From assembly GCF_014212015.1 (NCBI RefSeq), contig NZ_JACJVN010000057.1, positions 56,056-120,055 of the forward strand: a DNA stretch of 64,000 bases. The letters run 5' to 3'. The translations under genes were made by a program, and so were the position numbers. The stretch comes from Cohnella lubricantis (lineage in GTDB: Bacteria; Bacillota; Bacilli; Paenibacillales; Paenibacillaceae). Positions 26,074 through 34,895 of this stretch are shown piece by piece (within the stretch, counting starts at the first letter, position 1; each line of letters starts with the position of its first letter). The notes beneath the pieces are model-generated. The model searched no databases. It had not been told where the DNA came from and saw nothing but the letters and a program-made list of their open reading frames with translations.

Positions 26074-26956
26074 CGTGCTTGTCGACGTGCGCGGCTTGAA
26101 GAAGCATTTCGTGAAGGGCCGAGACATCTGGGGGCGTGGGACCGAAGTGCTGAAGGCCGTCGACGGCGTCAGCTTCCAGATCCACAAGGGCGAGACGTTC
26201 GGCCTCGTCGGCGAGTCCGGGAGCGGCAAGTCGACGGTCGGGCGCTGCCTGCTTCGCCTATACGATTACACAGACGGCGCCGTGTTATTCGACGGGCAGG
26301 ACATGTCCGCTCTCGGCGAGAAGAAGCTGAAGCCGTTCCGGCGGCGCATCCAGAGCATCTTCCAGGATCCGTATTCATCACTGAACCCGGGTATGAACGT
26401 GCTCGAGCTGATCGGCGAGCCGATGAATATTCACGGCTTGTACCCGCAGGCGGAGGAGCGCAAGGAAGCGATCGCGTCGCTGCTCCAGAAGGTCGGGCTG
26501 AAGCGCGAGCATCTGTACCGCTATCCGCACGAATTCAGCGGCGGACAGCGCCAGCGTATCTCGATCGCCCGCGCGTTGTCGGTGCGGCCGGAATTCGTCG
26601 TCTGCGACGAGCCGATCTCGGCGCTCGATGTGTCGGTTCAGGCGCAGGTCGTCAACATGCTGGAGGATCTGCAGCAGGAATTCGGCTTGACGTACCTGTT
26701 CATCGCCCACGACCTGTCGATGGTCCGGCATATCTCCGACCGGATCGGCGTCATGTATCACGGGCGGCTCGTCGAGGTGGCCGACAGCGACGAGCTGTAC
26801 GAGAACCCGCTGCATCCGTACACGAAGGCGCTGCTCTCGTCCATCCCGGTGCCGGACCCTCATGCCGTCGTCGAGCGGATCGAGTGGCAGCCGGAAGAAG
26901 GCGGCGTTCCCGAGCTGAAGGAAGCAAGCCCCGGGCACTTCGTGGCATTCGAATAA
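26060..26956 (+). CDS. Oligopeptide ABC importer, ATPase 2 (OppF/DppF-like)
   Basis: 298 aa from the ATG at 26060 (AAGGAGG eight bases upstream). The N-terminal LKKHFVKGRDIWGRG is typical of OppF. Walker A GESGSGKST, Q-loop FQDPYSSLNPG, signature FSGGQRQR, Walker B FVVCDEPISALD, H-loop AHDLS. The C-terminus lacks the full Cys cluster seen in OppD-type partners. It forms the ATPase heterodimer with the upstream subunit. Confidence 0.93.
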   Translation: MKEDNVLVDVRGLKKHFVKGRDIWGRGTEVLKAVDGVSFQIHKGETFGLVGESGSGKSTVGRCLLRLYDYTDGAVLFDGQDMSALGEKKLKPFRRRIQSIFQDPYSSLNPGMNVLELIGEPMNIHGLYPQAEERKEAIASLLQKVGLKREHLYRYPHEFSGGQRQRISIARALSVRPEFVVCDEPISALDVSVQAQVVNMLEDLQQEFGLTYLFIAHDLSMVRHISDRIGVMYHGRLVEVADSDELYENPLHPYTKALLSSIPVPDPHAVVERIEWQPEEGGVPELKEASPGHFVAFE

Positions 26957-26975
26957 CGACAAGGAGGGATACGGA

Positions 26976-27455
26976 ATGTCCCATACGATGAAGGTGAAGC
27001 TGTCCCAATGGGAAGCGCTGATGGTAGAAGGACTGCGGAAGCTCGGATGGACGGATGACGAGATCGTCGAACGGGTGAACCGCGGAACCGATCTTCCGTC
27101 GGACGACAGCATCTATGAATTCCACTTCGAGGAACTGGCGGCCTTCGCGGCGCGCGAGCCGGAGACGTTCGAGTCGGCGGTCCGGCAGGGCTACCAGATC
27201 AAATACAACACGATCGGCGGCATCCGCAGTTGGATCGACGTGGCCCTCGGCAAGGAGCCGGAGGTCTGCCGCGAGCCGGGACTGGAGGCGGTGACGGCGG
27301 AGCTGACAACCGCGGAGAAGGAGCGGCTCGCCGGCGTGCTGTCCTACGGCTGGACGATCTCGCCTGCGGCCGGCGGGGGACGGACGGCGGACGGCGCCGG
27401 CCATGGCGCGTCCGCAGGAGCCGGGGTGTACCGGATTGAGCCGACGCGGGGCTAA
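26976..27455 (+). CDS. Unknown protein at the end of the oligopeptide importer operon
   Basis: 159 aa, ATG at 26976 behind AAGGAGGG, 19 bp after the OppF-like gene and before the operon terminator, so it is clearly co-transcribed. It is soluble; the first ~120 residues look folded (LSQWEALMVEGLRKLGWTDDEIVERVN suggests a helical pair). The tail is Gly/Ala-rich low complexity (about residues 128-150). No family recognised. It could be an accessory or a peptide-processing helper, but nothing in the sequence proves it. Confidence 0.7.
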   Translation: MSHTMKVKLSQWEALMVEGLRKLGWTDDEIVERVNRGTDLPSDDSIYEFHFEELAAFAAREPETFESAVRQGYQIKYNTIGGIRSWIDVALGKEPEVCREPGLEAVTAELTTAEKERLAGVLSYGWTISPAAGGGRTADGAGHGASAGAGVYRIEPTRG

Positions 27456-27462
27456 GCGGAAG

Positions 27463-27502
27463 GGACGGGACCGGTGATTTTGCCGGTCTTCGTCCTTTTT
27501 TT
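27463..27502 (+). terminator. Terminator of the oligopeptide importer operon
   Basis: GGACG...GACCGG pairs with CCGGTC...CGTCC around TGATTTTG, followed directly by seven T's. Strong intrinsic terminator. Confidence 0.9.
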
Positions 27503-27548
27503 GGATGCCGATATCCCCTCGACCGACTCTCATGGACCTCCGAAAAGT

Positions 27549-27556
27549 GGTATAAT
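27549..27556 (+). promoter_or_regulatory. Extended -10 promoter
   Basis: TGGTATAAT, about 30 bp before the ATG at 27587; no good -35 is visible. Confidence 0.5.
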
Positions 27557-27586
27557 GCGGGCAACCTGACTCCTTGGAGGCTCCAT

Positions 27587-28072
27587 ATGCTGACTTTCGA
27601 ACAGAAGCTTGCCATCGCCGATTCCTACCCCGAGCTGGAACGGAGATCCGTGTCCTTGGGACGCGTGAACTACCACTATGAACAGAGTGCCTATGATAAG
27701 AAAATCGTCTTGTACCATCTGCATCCGAACGGCAACGGCTTCGTATACGTCGGCGAGGCGCCGGAAGGCTCCGCCTACAAGCCGGATGACAAGGGCTTCG
27801 TGAATATACGCGACTTCGCCGAAGAAGAGCTGCGCTCCCTCATCGCTCGGGCGATTCGCCAACTGAGCAGACCTGCCGGAGGCGCGCTTGCGGAAGCTGA
27901 GCCCGGCTCCGAGGAGACGTGGGTCAATGCGGCGAACCAGAAGCTGGCCTTGAAGTTCGAGGAGGAAGACGGCATGTGGTACGTCTTCGCCGGCTTGAAC
28001 CTGGACGCAGCGTTCGAGAGCTACGAGGAAGCGAAGGCGTATTTGGCGGAAGAGGGCTTTGCGCGGACGTGA
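27587..28072 (+). CDS. Conserved-looking cytoplasmic protein of unknown function
   Basis: 161 aa with a good ribosome binding site (TTGGAGG). No signal peptide or membrane helix. Two similar halves may exist: both parts contain a strand rich in Tyr/Val followed by a Glu/Ala-rich helix (YHLHPNGNGFVYVGE and EEDGMWYVFAGLNLD). No family recognised. It is monocistronic with its own promoter. Confidence 0.7.
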   Translation: MLTFEQKLAIADSYPELERRSVSLGRVNYHYEQSAYDKKIVLYHLHPNGNGFVYVGEAPEGSAYKPDDKGFVNIRDFAEEELRSLIARAIRQLSRPAGGALAEAEPGSEETWVNAANQKLALKFEEEDGMWYVFAGLNLDAAFESYEEAKAYLAEEGFART

Positions 28073-28169
28073 GCCATTCCTTTTTTTAGACAGATCACGC
28101 AACTTGCCTCCGGAATGCATCGTCCAATTTGGTGAGAACTGGCACCACCATTCGAAGGAGGACGACAGC

Positions 28170-29354
28170 ATGAGACAAGAACAACACCAATTCACGAAGG
28201 AACCCAACACTCCTCGAACGAAGAGCCTGGGCAAGCGCGGAGTGCTGGCATTGACATTGGCGGCGGCCGTTGGTGCGGCACCGCTGGCGATCGGCGGGGC
28301 TCCCGGCCAAGCATCGGCGGCCAGCGCAGCGACTGCCGCAGCCGTGTCTGCGGCGGTAACATCGGCAGCAGCGCCCGCATACGTGGTCAAGCAGCAGCCG
28401 TTCCAGATCGGCGGCAGCGCCGCGACGATCTCTGTGCTTAACCAATACGGCACGACCTACGTCGGCCTGCGCATGTTGAACGACAAGCTGGGCTTGCAGA
28501 CGGGCTGGGACCAAGCCTCGCATACGGCGACGGTGAGCGGGAACGGCCGGACGCTGAAGCTGAACTTGGCGACGGGCTCCACGAAGTTGAACGACCAGAC
28601 GATCTACGGCTTGCCGGGGATGCTGGTGGACAATTCGACTTATGTGCCGCTTCGCTTCCTGCTGGAGCGAATGGGCTATACGGTTAGCTACGATGCCGCT
28701 CATGTGATCGGGATTGAGAAGATTGAGGAGAACGCGCTGACGGTCGGCACCGGCACCATCACGGAGTCCGACGAGAAGCAGAAGCTGTCGCTTGAAGTGA
28801 ACTACCCGATCGTCTCGGGCTTCTCGGATGCCGCCGTCCAAGACAAGATCAACGCCTTCCTGAAGTCGGAAGCCGAGTCGCATGCGGCTGCCGGCAAGCA
28901 GGAACTGGAGCAAGCGGCCAAGGACATCGCTGCTTATATGGCCGGCAGCGGCGATGACCTGCCGGCGGTCGAATTCCAGGGCTCGTACTATGTGACCTAC
29001 AACGAGAACAACCTGCTGAGCCTGTATGTGGACTACTATGAGTACACCGGCGGAGCGCACGGCGGGACGGTTCGCGTGCCGTACACGTTCGACTTGTCCA
29101 CGGGCGAAGCGCTGACGCTGAAGGAAGCGGCTAAGGGCAATGCCGATTATGTGTCGATCATCAACGCGGAGATCGCGAAGCAGATCGAAGAGAAGGACAT
29201 CCCGCTGATCGCTCCGTTCGAGACGATCGAGCCGGACCGCGCTTTTTACCTGAATCATAACGGCCTGGTCATCTTCTTCGGGCAATACGAGTACACCGCG
29301 TATGCGTACGGCATGCCGGAGTTCGTCATTCCGCTTAACGCGTTCCAAGACTGA
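28170..29354 (+). CDS. Exported protein: copper-amine-oxidase-type N-terminal domain plus DUF3298/RsiV-like domain
   Basis: 394 aa from the ATG at 28170 (AAGGAGG upstream). A signal peptide with Ala-rich cleavage region lies at residues 1-50. A stalk domain of the copper amine oxidase N-terminal type follows (YVGLRMLNDKLGLQTGWD...VPLRFLLERMGYTVSYD, about 85-190). The C-terminal half (about 205-390) matches DUF4163/DUF3298 with the signature EYTGGAHGG and PYTFDLSTGEALTLK, as in RsiV and PdaC. It is probably a cell-envelope protein; in this context no sigma factor or deacetylase domain is attached. Confidence 0.85.
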   Translation: MRQEQHQFTKEPNTPRTKSLGKRGVLALTLAAAVGAAPLAIGGAPGQASAASAATAAAVSAAVTSAAAPAYVVKQQPFQIGGSAATISVLNQYGTTYVGLRMLNDKLGLQTGWDQASHTATVSGNGRTLKLNLATGSTKLNDQTIYGLPGMLVDNSTYVPLRFLLERMGYTVSYDAAHVIGIEKIEENALTVGTGTITESDEKQKLSLEVNYPIVSGFSDAAVQDKINAFLKSEAESHAAAGKQELEQAAKDIAAYMAGSGDDLPAVEFQGSYYVTYNENNLLSLYVDYYEYTGGAHGGTVRVPYTFDLSTGEALTLKEAAKGNADYVSIINAEIAKQIEEKDIPLIAPFETIEPDRAFYLNHNGLVIFFGQYEYTAYAYGMPEFVIPLNAFQD

Positions 29355-29370
29355 TCTAAGGAAGCACCGC

Positions 29371-29424
29371 AAGCCCAATCGAATCGCGCGCGCACGGCGT
29401 CCTGTTCGGTTGGGCTTCTTGTTA
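29371..29424 (+). terminator. Terminator behind the RsiV-like gene
   Basis: AAGCCCAATC (29371-29380) pairs with GGTTGGGCTT (29408-29417), then CTTGTT. Confidence 0.7.
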
Positions 29425-29448
29425 GTTGGTACGCGAGATGCAAGAAAT

Positions 29449-29706
29449 GTAATTGTTGCCAAAACTAATGATATTAGTCTGTTCTTGATTGAAGTGGCGT
29501 CGCTGCTGTCGTTCGGCTACTGGGGAACGTTCGTCGCGCCCAAAGCGAGCATACCGGTATCTCCTCATCTGCGAGCGGCGCTTCAACTGATCGTCTTCGC
29601 GCTGGCGGCAGCGGCATTGTACTTCTCGGGACGCCACAGCTGGGCGGCCGCTCTCATCGTTGCTGCCGTAATTGATTGGGGATGTGTATATGTTCTGAAG
29701 TTGTAG
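29449..29706 (+). pseudogene. DUF2568/YrdB-like membrane protein, internally shortened
   Basis: The frame contains two recognisable YrdB pieces: LFLIEVASLLSFGYWG, and FVAPKASIPVSPHLRAALQL plus the last two helices. In relatives a further ~25-residue transmembrane segment separates GYWG from the FVAPKA block; here they are fused directly, as if deleted in frame. No ATG/GTG/TTG with a ribosome binding site precedes the first helix. It is probably a decaying gene. Confidence 0.5.
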
Positions 29707-29925
29707 GCAACAATACAAGAGGACGAGCGGAGCAGCAGTTAAAAAAAGAATTTGTGTTTGAGGAACAGGTGTGTTAAGCTTGGCACAACGAAGGAAACCT
29801 GAATTCACTTATTGTAAAGGGTTATCCGATTGGTCAGCGGGAACCTTTTCCAATATGTGAATTTTTTTATCTCGGCTACACGAATAAAAAAGCTCATGTA
29901 TATTTTATTTTTGGAGGAATGTCCA

Positions 29926-30126
29926 ATGGCACAAGGAACCGTTAAGTGGTTCAACCCGGAGAAGGGTTTTGGATTCATCGAAGTTGAAGGCGGCAACGAC
30001 GTATTCGTGCACTACAGCGCGATCACGGGCGACGGCTTCAAGACTCTCGACGAAGGCCAACAAGTCGAATTCAACATCGTTCAAGGCAACCGCGGACCGC
30101 AAGCCGAGAACGTCGTTAAGCTGTAA
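29926..30126 (+). CDS. cspB: Cold-shock protein (CspA/CspB family)
   Basis: 66 aa OB-fold RNA/DNA chaperone. RNP1 motif KGFGFIEV and RNP2 motif VFVHYS are intact, as is the N-terminal GTVKWFN. The ATG at 29926 follows TTGGAGGA. An AT-rich leader of 100 bp or more precedes it (29790-29925), as is typical for cold-induced csp mRNAs, and a strong terminator follows. Confidence 0.95.
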   Translation: MAQGTVKWFNPEKGFGFIEVEGGNDVFVHYSAITGDGFKTLDEGQQVEFNIVQGNRGPQAENVVKL

Positions 30127-30147
30127 TAGCGAGACGCAATTCGGAAG

Positions 30148-30183
30148 GAAGCTCCTAACTTCGGTTAGGGGCTTCTTTTTTTA
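30148..30183 (+). terminator. csp terminator with UUCG tetraloop
   Basis: GAAGCTCCTAAC - TTCG - GTTAGGGGCTTC followed by T7. Confidence 0.95.
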
Positions 30184-30402
30184 TTGTCGATGGGTCGGAA
30201 AAGGCGGCTGCCGTCAGCAGTTGCCTATTGCTGGGGGCAAGTTGCGAATAGAGCGGAGAGGCATCGGCTGCGATTAGCGATCCGATCTGATTGCAGCGGG
30301 GGTTCTATTGGGAGGCTCGCACCTGCTTGCCCGCGTGTCCATTCCTTCGCCATCCGAATATCTTATAGCATGAACCATACTGGGAAGGACGGTGACCGGC
30401 GA

Positions 30403-31602
30403 ATGAACCGTTCTCTTGAGGCAATGGAGCTGTCGAACCGATACGGTGCGCGCAATTACGAGCCGCTGCCGATCGTGATCGCCAAGGCGGAGGGCGTCTG
30501 GGTGGAGGACCCGGAAGGCCATCGTTACTTGGATATGTTAAGCGCCTATTCGGCGCTCAATCACGGACATCGGCATCCGCGGATCGTGCGCGCGCTGAAG
30601 GAGCAGGCCGACCGCGTGACGCTGACCTCGCGGGCCTTCCACAATGAAGCGCTGGGGCGCTTCTACGAGAAGCTGGCGGCGTACACGGGCAAGGACAAGT
30701 TGCTGGTCATGAACACGGGAGCGGAAGCGGTAGAGACGGCGCTCAAGGCGGTACGCCGCTGGGCTTATAGAGTGAAGGGCGTACCGGCGGACCAGGCGGA
30801 AGTGATTGTGTGCGAGGGGAACTTCCACGGGAGGACGATCGCGATCACATCGTTCTCTTCGGCGGAAGAGTATCGGGACGGATTCGGCCCGTTCACGCCG
30901 GGATTTAAGATCGTGCCTTACGGCGATCTGGCTGCACTGGAGGCGGCGGTTACGCCGAACACGGCGGCGCTGCTCATCGAGCCGATCCAGGGCGAAGCGG
31001 GCATCATCGTGCCGCCGGACGGCTATTTGGCGGCAGCTTCGCGGTTGTGCGCGGAGCGCGGCGTCCTGTTCGTCGCTGACGAGATCCAGACGGGCTTCGG
31101 GCGGACGGGGCGGCGGTTCGCCTGCGACTGGGAAGGCGTGGCGCCGGACGTGCTCATCCTCGGCAAGGCGCTCGGCGGCGGCGTCATGCCGATCTCCGCC
31201 GTGGCAGCCGGCGAGGAGGTGCTCGGCGTCTTCGAGCCCGGTTCGCACGGCTCGACGTTCGGCGGCAATCCGCTCGCCTGCGCTGTCGCTTCTGCCGCGC
31301 TGGACGTGCTGGAGGAGGAGCGGCTTATTGAGCGCTCCGAACGGCTGGGAGCGCGGCTCATGGCGGGGCTGCGGGAGATCCGCAGCCCGTACGTGCGGGA
31401 GGTGCGCGGCCGCGGACTGTTCGTCGGCGTGGAGCTGGACCGGGAGGCGCGGCCGTTCTGCGAGCGGCTGATGGGCATGGGGCTGCTGTGCAAGGAGACG
31501 CACGCGAACACGATTCGCCTCGCGCCGCCGCTCATCGTGACGGAAGCGGAGCTTGAATGGGCGCTGGAGCGGATCGAGGCCGCGCTGGCGGCGGACGTAT
31601 GA
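30403..31602 (+). CDS. rocD: Ornithine--oxo-acid aminotransferase
   Basis: 399 aa, the normal RocD length when started at the ATG at 30403 (GGTGA upstream); an in-frame ATG at 30370 would add 11 atypical residues. PLP-dependent class III aminotransferase that converts ornithine plus 2-oxoglutarate to glutamate semialdehyde plus glutamate. N-terminal [26 protein letters not shown] (cofactor phosphate region), [17 protein letters not shown], and LGKALGGGV with the Schiff-base Lys are all present. It is followed by arginase after a repeat region, forming an arginine degradation module. Confidence 0.95.
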   Translation: MNRSLEAMELSNRYGARNYEPLPIVIAKAEGVWVEDPEGHRYLDMLSAYSALNHGHRHPRIVRALKEQADRVTLTSRAFHNEALGRFYEKLAAYTGKDKLLVMNTGAEAVETALKAVRRWAYRVKGVPADQAEVIVCEGNFHGRTIAITSFSSAEEYRDGFGPFTPGFKIVPYGDLAALEAAVTPNTAALLIEPIQGEAGIIVPPDGYLAAASRLCAERGVLFVADEIQTGFGRTGRRFACDWEGVAPDVLILGKALGGGVMPISAVAAGEEVLGVFEPGSHGSTFGGNPLACAVASAALDVLEEERLIERSERLGARLMAGLREIRSPYVREVRGRGLFVGVELDREARPFCERLMGMGLLCKETHANTIRLAPPLIVTEAELEWALERIEAALAADV

Positions 31603-32010
31603 CGGTCGGCGAGGGCAGGGATCGCAGCGGTCGGCGAGGGCAGGAGTCGCAGCGGTCGGCGAGGGCAGGAGTCGCAGCGGTCGGCGAGGGCAGGAGTCGC
31701 GATAGGGGTAAGTGCGGCGTAAGGATGGCGGATGTGCGACGATATGGCGAGTTCGGCATAACGCGGGGGCGGAAGTGCGACGGCGCGGCGAGTGCGGCGT
31801 AACGCGGGGGCGGAAGTACAACGGCGCGGCGAGTGCGGCGTAACGGAGGCGGAAGTGCGACGATGCAGCGAGTTCGGCATAACGCGGGGGCGGAAGTCGA
31901 CGGTGTGGCGAGTGCGGCGTAACGCGGGGGCGGAAGTACAACGGCGCGGCGAGTTCGGCATAACGCGGGGGCGGAAGTACAACGGCGCGGCGTAAGGATG
32001 GCTGATGTGC
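31603..32010. repeat. GC-rich repeat region between rocD and arginase
   Basis: Two repeat types. At 31603-31706, about four copies of a 25-bp unit (core GGTCGGCGAGGGCAGGAGTC). At about 31730-32000, six copies of a ~41-bp unit (core GCGGGGGCGGAAGT, positions 31771, 31813, 31852, 31893, 31933 and 31974 for GAAGT). The second block is bracketed by AAGGATGGCNGATGTGC at about 31722 and 31993. Nothing else is visible in the 536-bp gap. Confidence 0.85.
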
Positions 32011-32138
32011 AGGACGAATGAGGATGGGGTGTTAGGCGCGCGAGGAACAAGATGGCGGGCGCGACGAGTGAGCGGAAGAGGCAGTCAAGTGGGGGAGACG
32101 GACAGGGCAGTCAGTCTGATCCAAGGGAGGCGGACAGG

Positions 32139-33317
32139 GTGGCGCATCATAGAAGGTCAACAACTGGCGGGACACCGGCGCAGACCATTAACCTCATTCG
32201 GGTCCCTTTCTGGCTTGGATGCGGCAGACGGGGGACAGAGCTCGGACCGGACAGCATTGTTGAAGCGGGACTAATAGCGCAGCTCGAAGCTTTAGGCGTG
32301 GAGATCGCAGTTGACTTGGAAGTCGATTGCCGGGGACTTGGTGCTGAAGCGTATGACGGTGGCGCAAGTCTGAGAGCCGAGGATAGCGGTTGCCCAATTC
32401 TGGGGGCTAGAGCAGATGGCGATTGCCAAGTGCGTGGAGCAGAAGCCGATGGCGGCTTCCCAGCACGGGGAGACGGAGCGGATGGAGCGGGTCTAAAGCG
32501 CAATGACGGGAAGATAGGGGCGGCGGAAGCGGAGATTCAATTTGAGCTGGAGGAGAAGGACGGGGTAGGTAATACGCTGTATGACGATCACCTCCGTGAC
32601 GGTGACGGCAAGGTCAAACATCTGACCGAGACGAAGGAGATGAGCCGGCGCGTAGCCGCCAGTGTGTATCGCGCTGCGGCGGCGTGCCGCTTCTCGCTTG
32701 TACTCGGTGGGGACCATAGTGCGGCCATCGGCTCACTAGCCGGTTTGACCGCTCATTACGAGCGGCTAGGCGTCATCTGGATTGATGCCCATGCCGATAT
32801 CAACACGGAGGAGACGACGCCCTCCGGTCACATGCACGGCATGCCCTTGGCGGTCGCGCTCGGAAAAGCGCGTTTCAAGCTGACGGAGCTGCCCGGTGCG
32901 AAGCTGCTGCGTCCCGACAAGTTGGTCATCGTCGGCGCACGCGATCTCGATCCGGGCGAGCGGGAGCTGATTCGCGCGGAGGGAATCGCCTGCTTCACGA
33001 TGCACGACATCGACAGGCTCGGTATGGCGGCGGTCATTGCGAAGGCGCTGGACATTGCCGGCCGCGACACTGACGGCATGCATGTGAGCTTCGACATGGA
33101 CTCGCTCGACCCGTCGGAAGCCGGCGGCGTCGGCACTCCGGTTCGCGGCGGACTGAGCTATCGCGAGGCCCATCTGGCGATGGAACTGCTGGCGGAGTCC
33201 GGCCGCGTGACGTCGCTGGATCTCGTCGAGGTCAATGCGCTGCTGGACCACGACAGACGGACGGCGAAGCTTGCAGTCGAGCTCGCTTCTTCACTGTTCG
33301 GCAAGCGCATTCTGTGA
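32139..33317 (+). CDS. rocF: Arginase with a low-complexity internal insertion
   Basis: Mn-dependent hydrolysis of arginine to ornithine and urea. 392 aa from the GTG at 32139, eight bases after AAGGGAGG; the in-frame ATG at 32052 lies in repeat-derived sequence. Conserved: LIRVPFWLGCGRRGTELGP near 19-37, GGDHS (H193), WIDAHADIN (D216, H218, D220) and SFDMDSLDP. Usual arginases have ~300 aa; here residues ~65-140 between the first helix/strand unit and the HLTE block are Gly/Ala/Asp-rich repeats (GAxADGxxxxRG). All catalytic residues are retained. Confidence 0.92.
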   Translation: MAHHRRSTTGGTPAQTINLIRVPFWLGCGRRGTELGPDSIVEAGLIAQLEALGVEIAVDLEVDCRGLGAEAYDGGASLRAEDSGCPILGARADGDCQVRGAEADGGFPARGDGADGAGLKRNDGKIGAAEAEIQFELEEKDGVGNTLYDDHLRDGDGKVKHLTETKEMSRRVAASVYRAAAACRFSLVLGGDHSAAIGSLAGLTAHYERLGVIWIDAHADINTEETTPSGHMHGMPLAVALGKARFKLTELPGAKLLRPDKLVIVGARDLDPGERELIRAEGIACFTMHDIDRLGMAAVIAKALDIAGRDTDGMHVSFDMDSLDPSEAGGVGTPVRGGLSYREAHLAMELLAESGRVTSLDLVEVNALLDHDRRTAKLAVELASSLFGKRIL

Positions 33318-33375
33318 GCGCATACGAAGAGGCCGCGAACGCGAGGGTGCGTGCTGGCTAAAGTGAAGAATGAGC

Positions 33376-34648
33376 GAGCCTTGTCGGCACCCCGCGCCTC
33401 GCGGTCGCCCGCAACAAGGCACTGAAAGTGCCTTGTCGGCGCCCAACGCCTCGCGGTCGCTCGCAACAAGGCATCAAAAGTGCCTTGTCGGCGCCAGCGC
33501 CTCGCGGTCGCTCGCAACAAGGCACGAAAAGTGCCTTGTCGGCACTCCGCGCCTCGCGGTCGCTCGCAACAAGGCACCAAAAGTGCCTTGTTGGCGCCCA
33601 GCGCCTCGCGGTCGCCCGCAACAAGGCACGAAAAGTGCCTTGTCGGCGCCAGCGCCTCGCGGTCGCTCGCAACAAGGCACGAAAAGTGCCTTGTTGGCAC
33701 CCCGCGCCTCGCGGTCGGCCGCAACAAGGCACCAAAAGTGCCTTGTTGGCGCCCAGCGCCTCGCGGTTGCTCGCAACAAGGCACCAAAAGTGCCTTGTCG
33801 GCACTCCGCGCCTCGCGGTCGCCCGCAACAAGGCACGAAAAGTGCCTTGTTGGCGCCCAGCGCCTCGCGGTTGCTCGCAACAAGGCACCAAAAGTGCCTT
33901 GTCGGCACTCCGCGCCTCGCGGTCGCCCGCAACAAGGCACCAAAAGTGCCTTGTCGGCACCCCGCGCCCCGTGAACGCTCGCAACAAGGCACCAAAAGTG
34001 CCTTGTCGGCACCCCGTGCCTCGCGGTCTCCCGCGACAAGGCACCGAAAGTGCCTTGTCGGCGCCCAGCGCCTCGCGGTCGCTCGCAACAAGGCGCGAAA
34101 AGTGCCTTGTCGGCACCCCGTGCCTCGCGGTCGCTCGCAACAAGGCACGAAAAGTGCCTTGTCGGCGCCCAGCGCCTCGCGGTCGCCCGCAACAAGGCAC
34201 GAAAAGTGCCTTGTCAGCACCCCGCGCCTCGCGGTCGCTCGCAACAAGGCACGAAAAGTGCCTTGTTGGCGCCCAGCGCCTCGCGGTCGCCCGCAACAAG
34301 GCACGAAAAGTGCCTTGTCGGCGCCAGCGCCTCGCGGTCGCTCGCAACAAGGCACGAAAAGTGCCTTGTTGGCACCCCGCGCCTCGCGGTCGGCCGCAAC
34401 AAGGCACGAAAAGTGCCTTGTCGGCACCCCGCGCCTCGCGGTCGCTCGCACAAGGCACGAAAAGTGCCTTGTCGGCACCCCGCGCCTCGCGGTCGCCCGC
34501 AACAAGGCACTGAAAGTGCCTTGTCGGCGCCCAGCGCCCCGCGCTCGCTCGCAACAAGGCACGAAAAGTGCCTTGTCGGCGCCCAGCGCCTCGCGGTCGC
34601 TCGCAACAAGGCACGAAAAGTGCCTTGTTGGCACCCCGCGCCTCGCCG
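33376..34648. repeat. Array 2: 24 tandem ~52-bp hairpin repeats
   Basis: The marker AACAAGG recurs at 33413, 33465, 33516, 33568, 33620, 33671, 33723, 33775, 33827, 33879, 33931, 33983, 34035, 34087, 34139, 34191, 34243, 34295, 34346, 34398, 34449, 34501, 34553 and 34605 (51-52 bp apart). Each unit has ACAAGGCAC-N5-GTGCCTTGT plus a second palindrome of type CCGCG-CCT-CGCGG. Loops vary (GAAAA, CAAAA, TGAAA, CGAAA) while arms are nearly invariant. It lies between the convergent arginase and DUF4023 genes and abuts the latter's stop. Confidence 0.95.
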
Positions 34649-34652
34649 CGGA

Positions 34653-34781
34653 CTACTTGTTCGTGCTATGCTGCTTGCCGGGCAGAACGTTGCCCTCGTT
34701 GCCGTGGCCGCTGCGCTTGTTCTTCTCCGACTTCTTCTGGTTCTGCTTGAACTTCTCCACGAACTCATGCGTATTGTCCAC
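34653..34781 (-). CDS. DUF4023-like 42-residue protein
   Basis: Short gene with a GTG start at 34781 behind GAGAGGAGGAA. The N-terminus MDNTHEFVEKFKQNQKKSEK is followed by a Lys/Gly/Asn-rich tail ending in LPGKQHSTNK. This pattern (NT.EFVEK...NKx...LP.KQH) is that of the small, highly charged DUF4023 proteins of Bacillales. Function is unknown; the composition resembles minor small acid-soluble spore proteins, which is only an inference. Confidence 0.7.
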   Translation of the reverse strand: MDNTHEFVEKFKQNQKKSEKNKRSGHGNEGNVLPGKQHSTNK

Positions 34782-34895
34782 TGCGCGTTCCTCCTCTCAA
34801 CTCTCGGACAGACTGATGTTAAAATAACCGAAACAGCTGAAAGTATGCCGATATGTTAAAATAAGGACATCGGATACGACATCAGGAGGGTTCGC

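Noticed and set aside
33376..34648. CRISPR array
   Set aside because: Regular spacing, but whole units are repeated head-to-tail without variable spacers, and no cas genes are near. The same applies to arrays 1, 3 and 4.
33358..34827. Long Arg/Ser/Ala-rich ORFs (up to 485 codons) across array 2
   Set aside because: They result from a 52-bp unit without stop triplets; five or six frames are open at once and none has a ribosome binding site with normal codon use.
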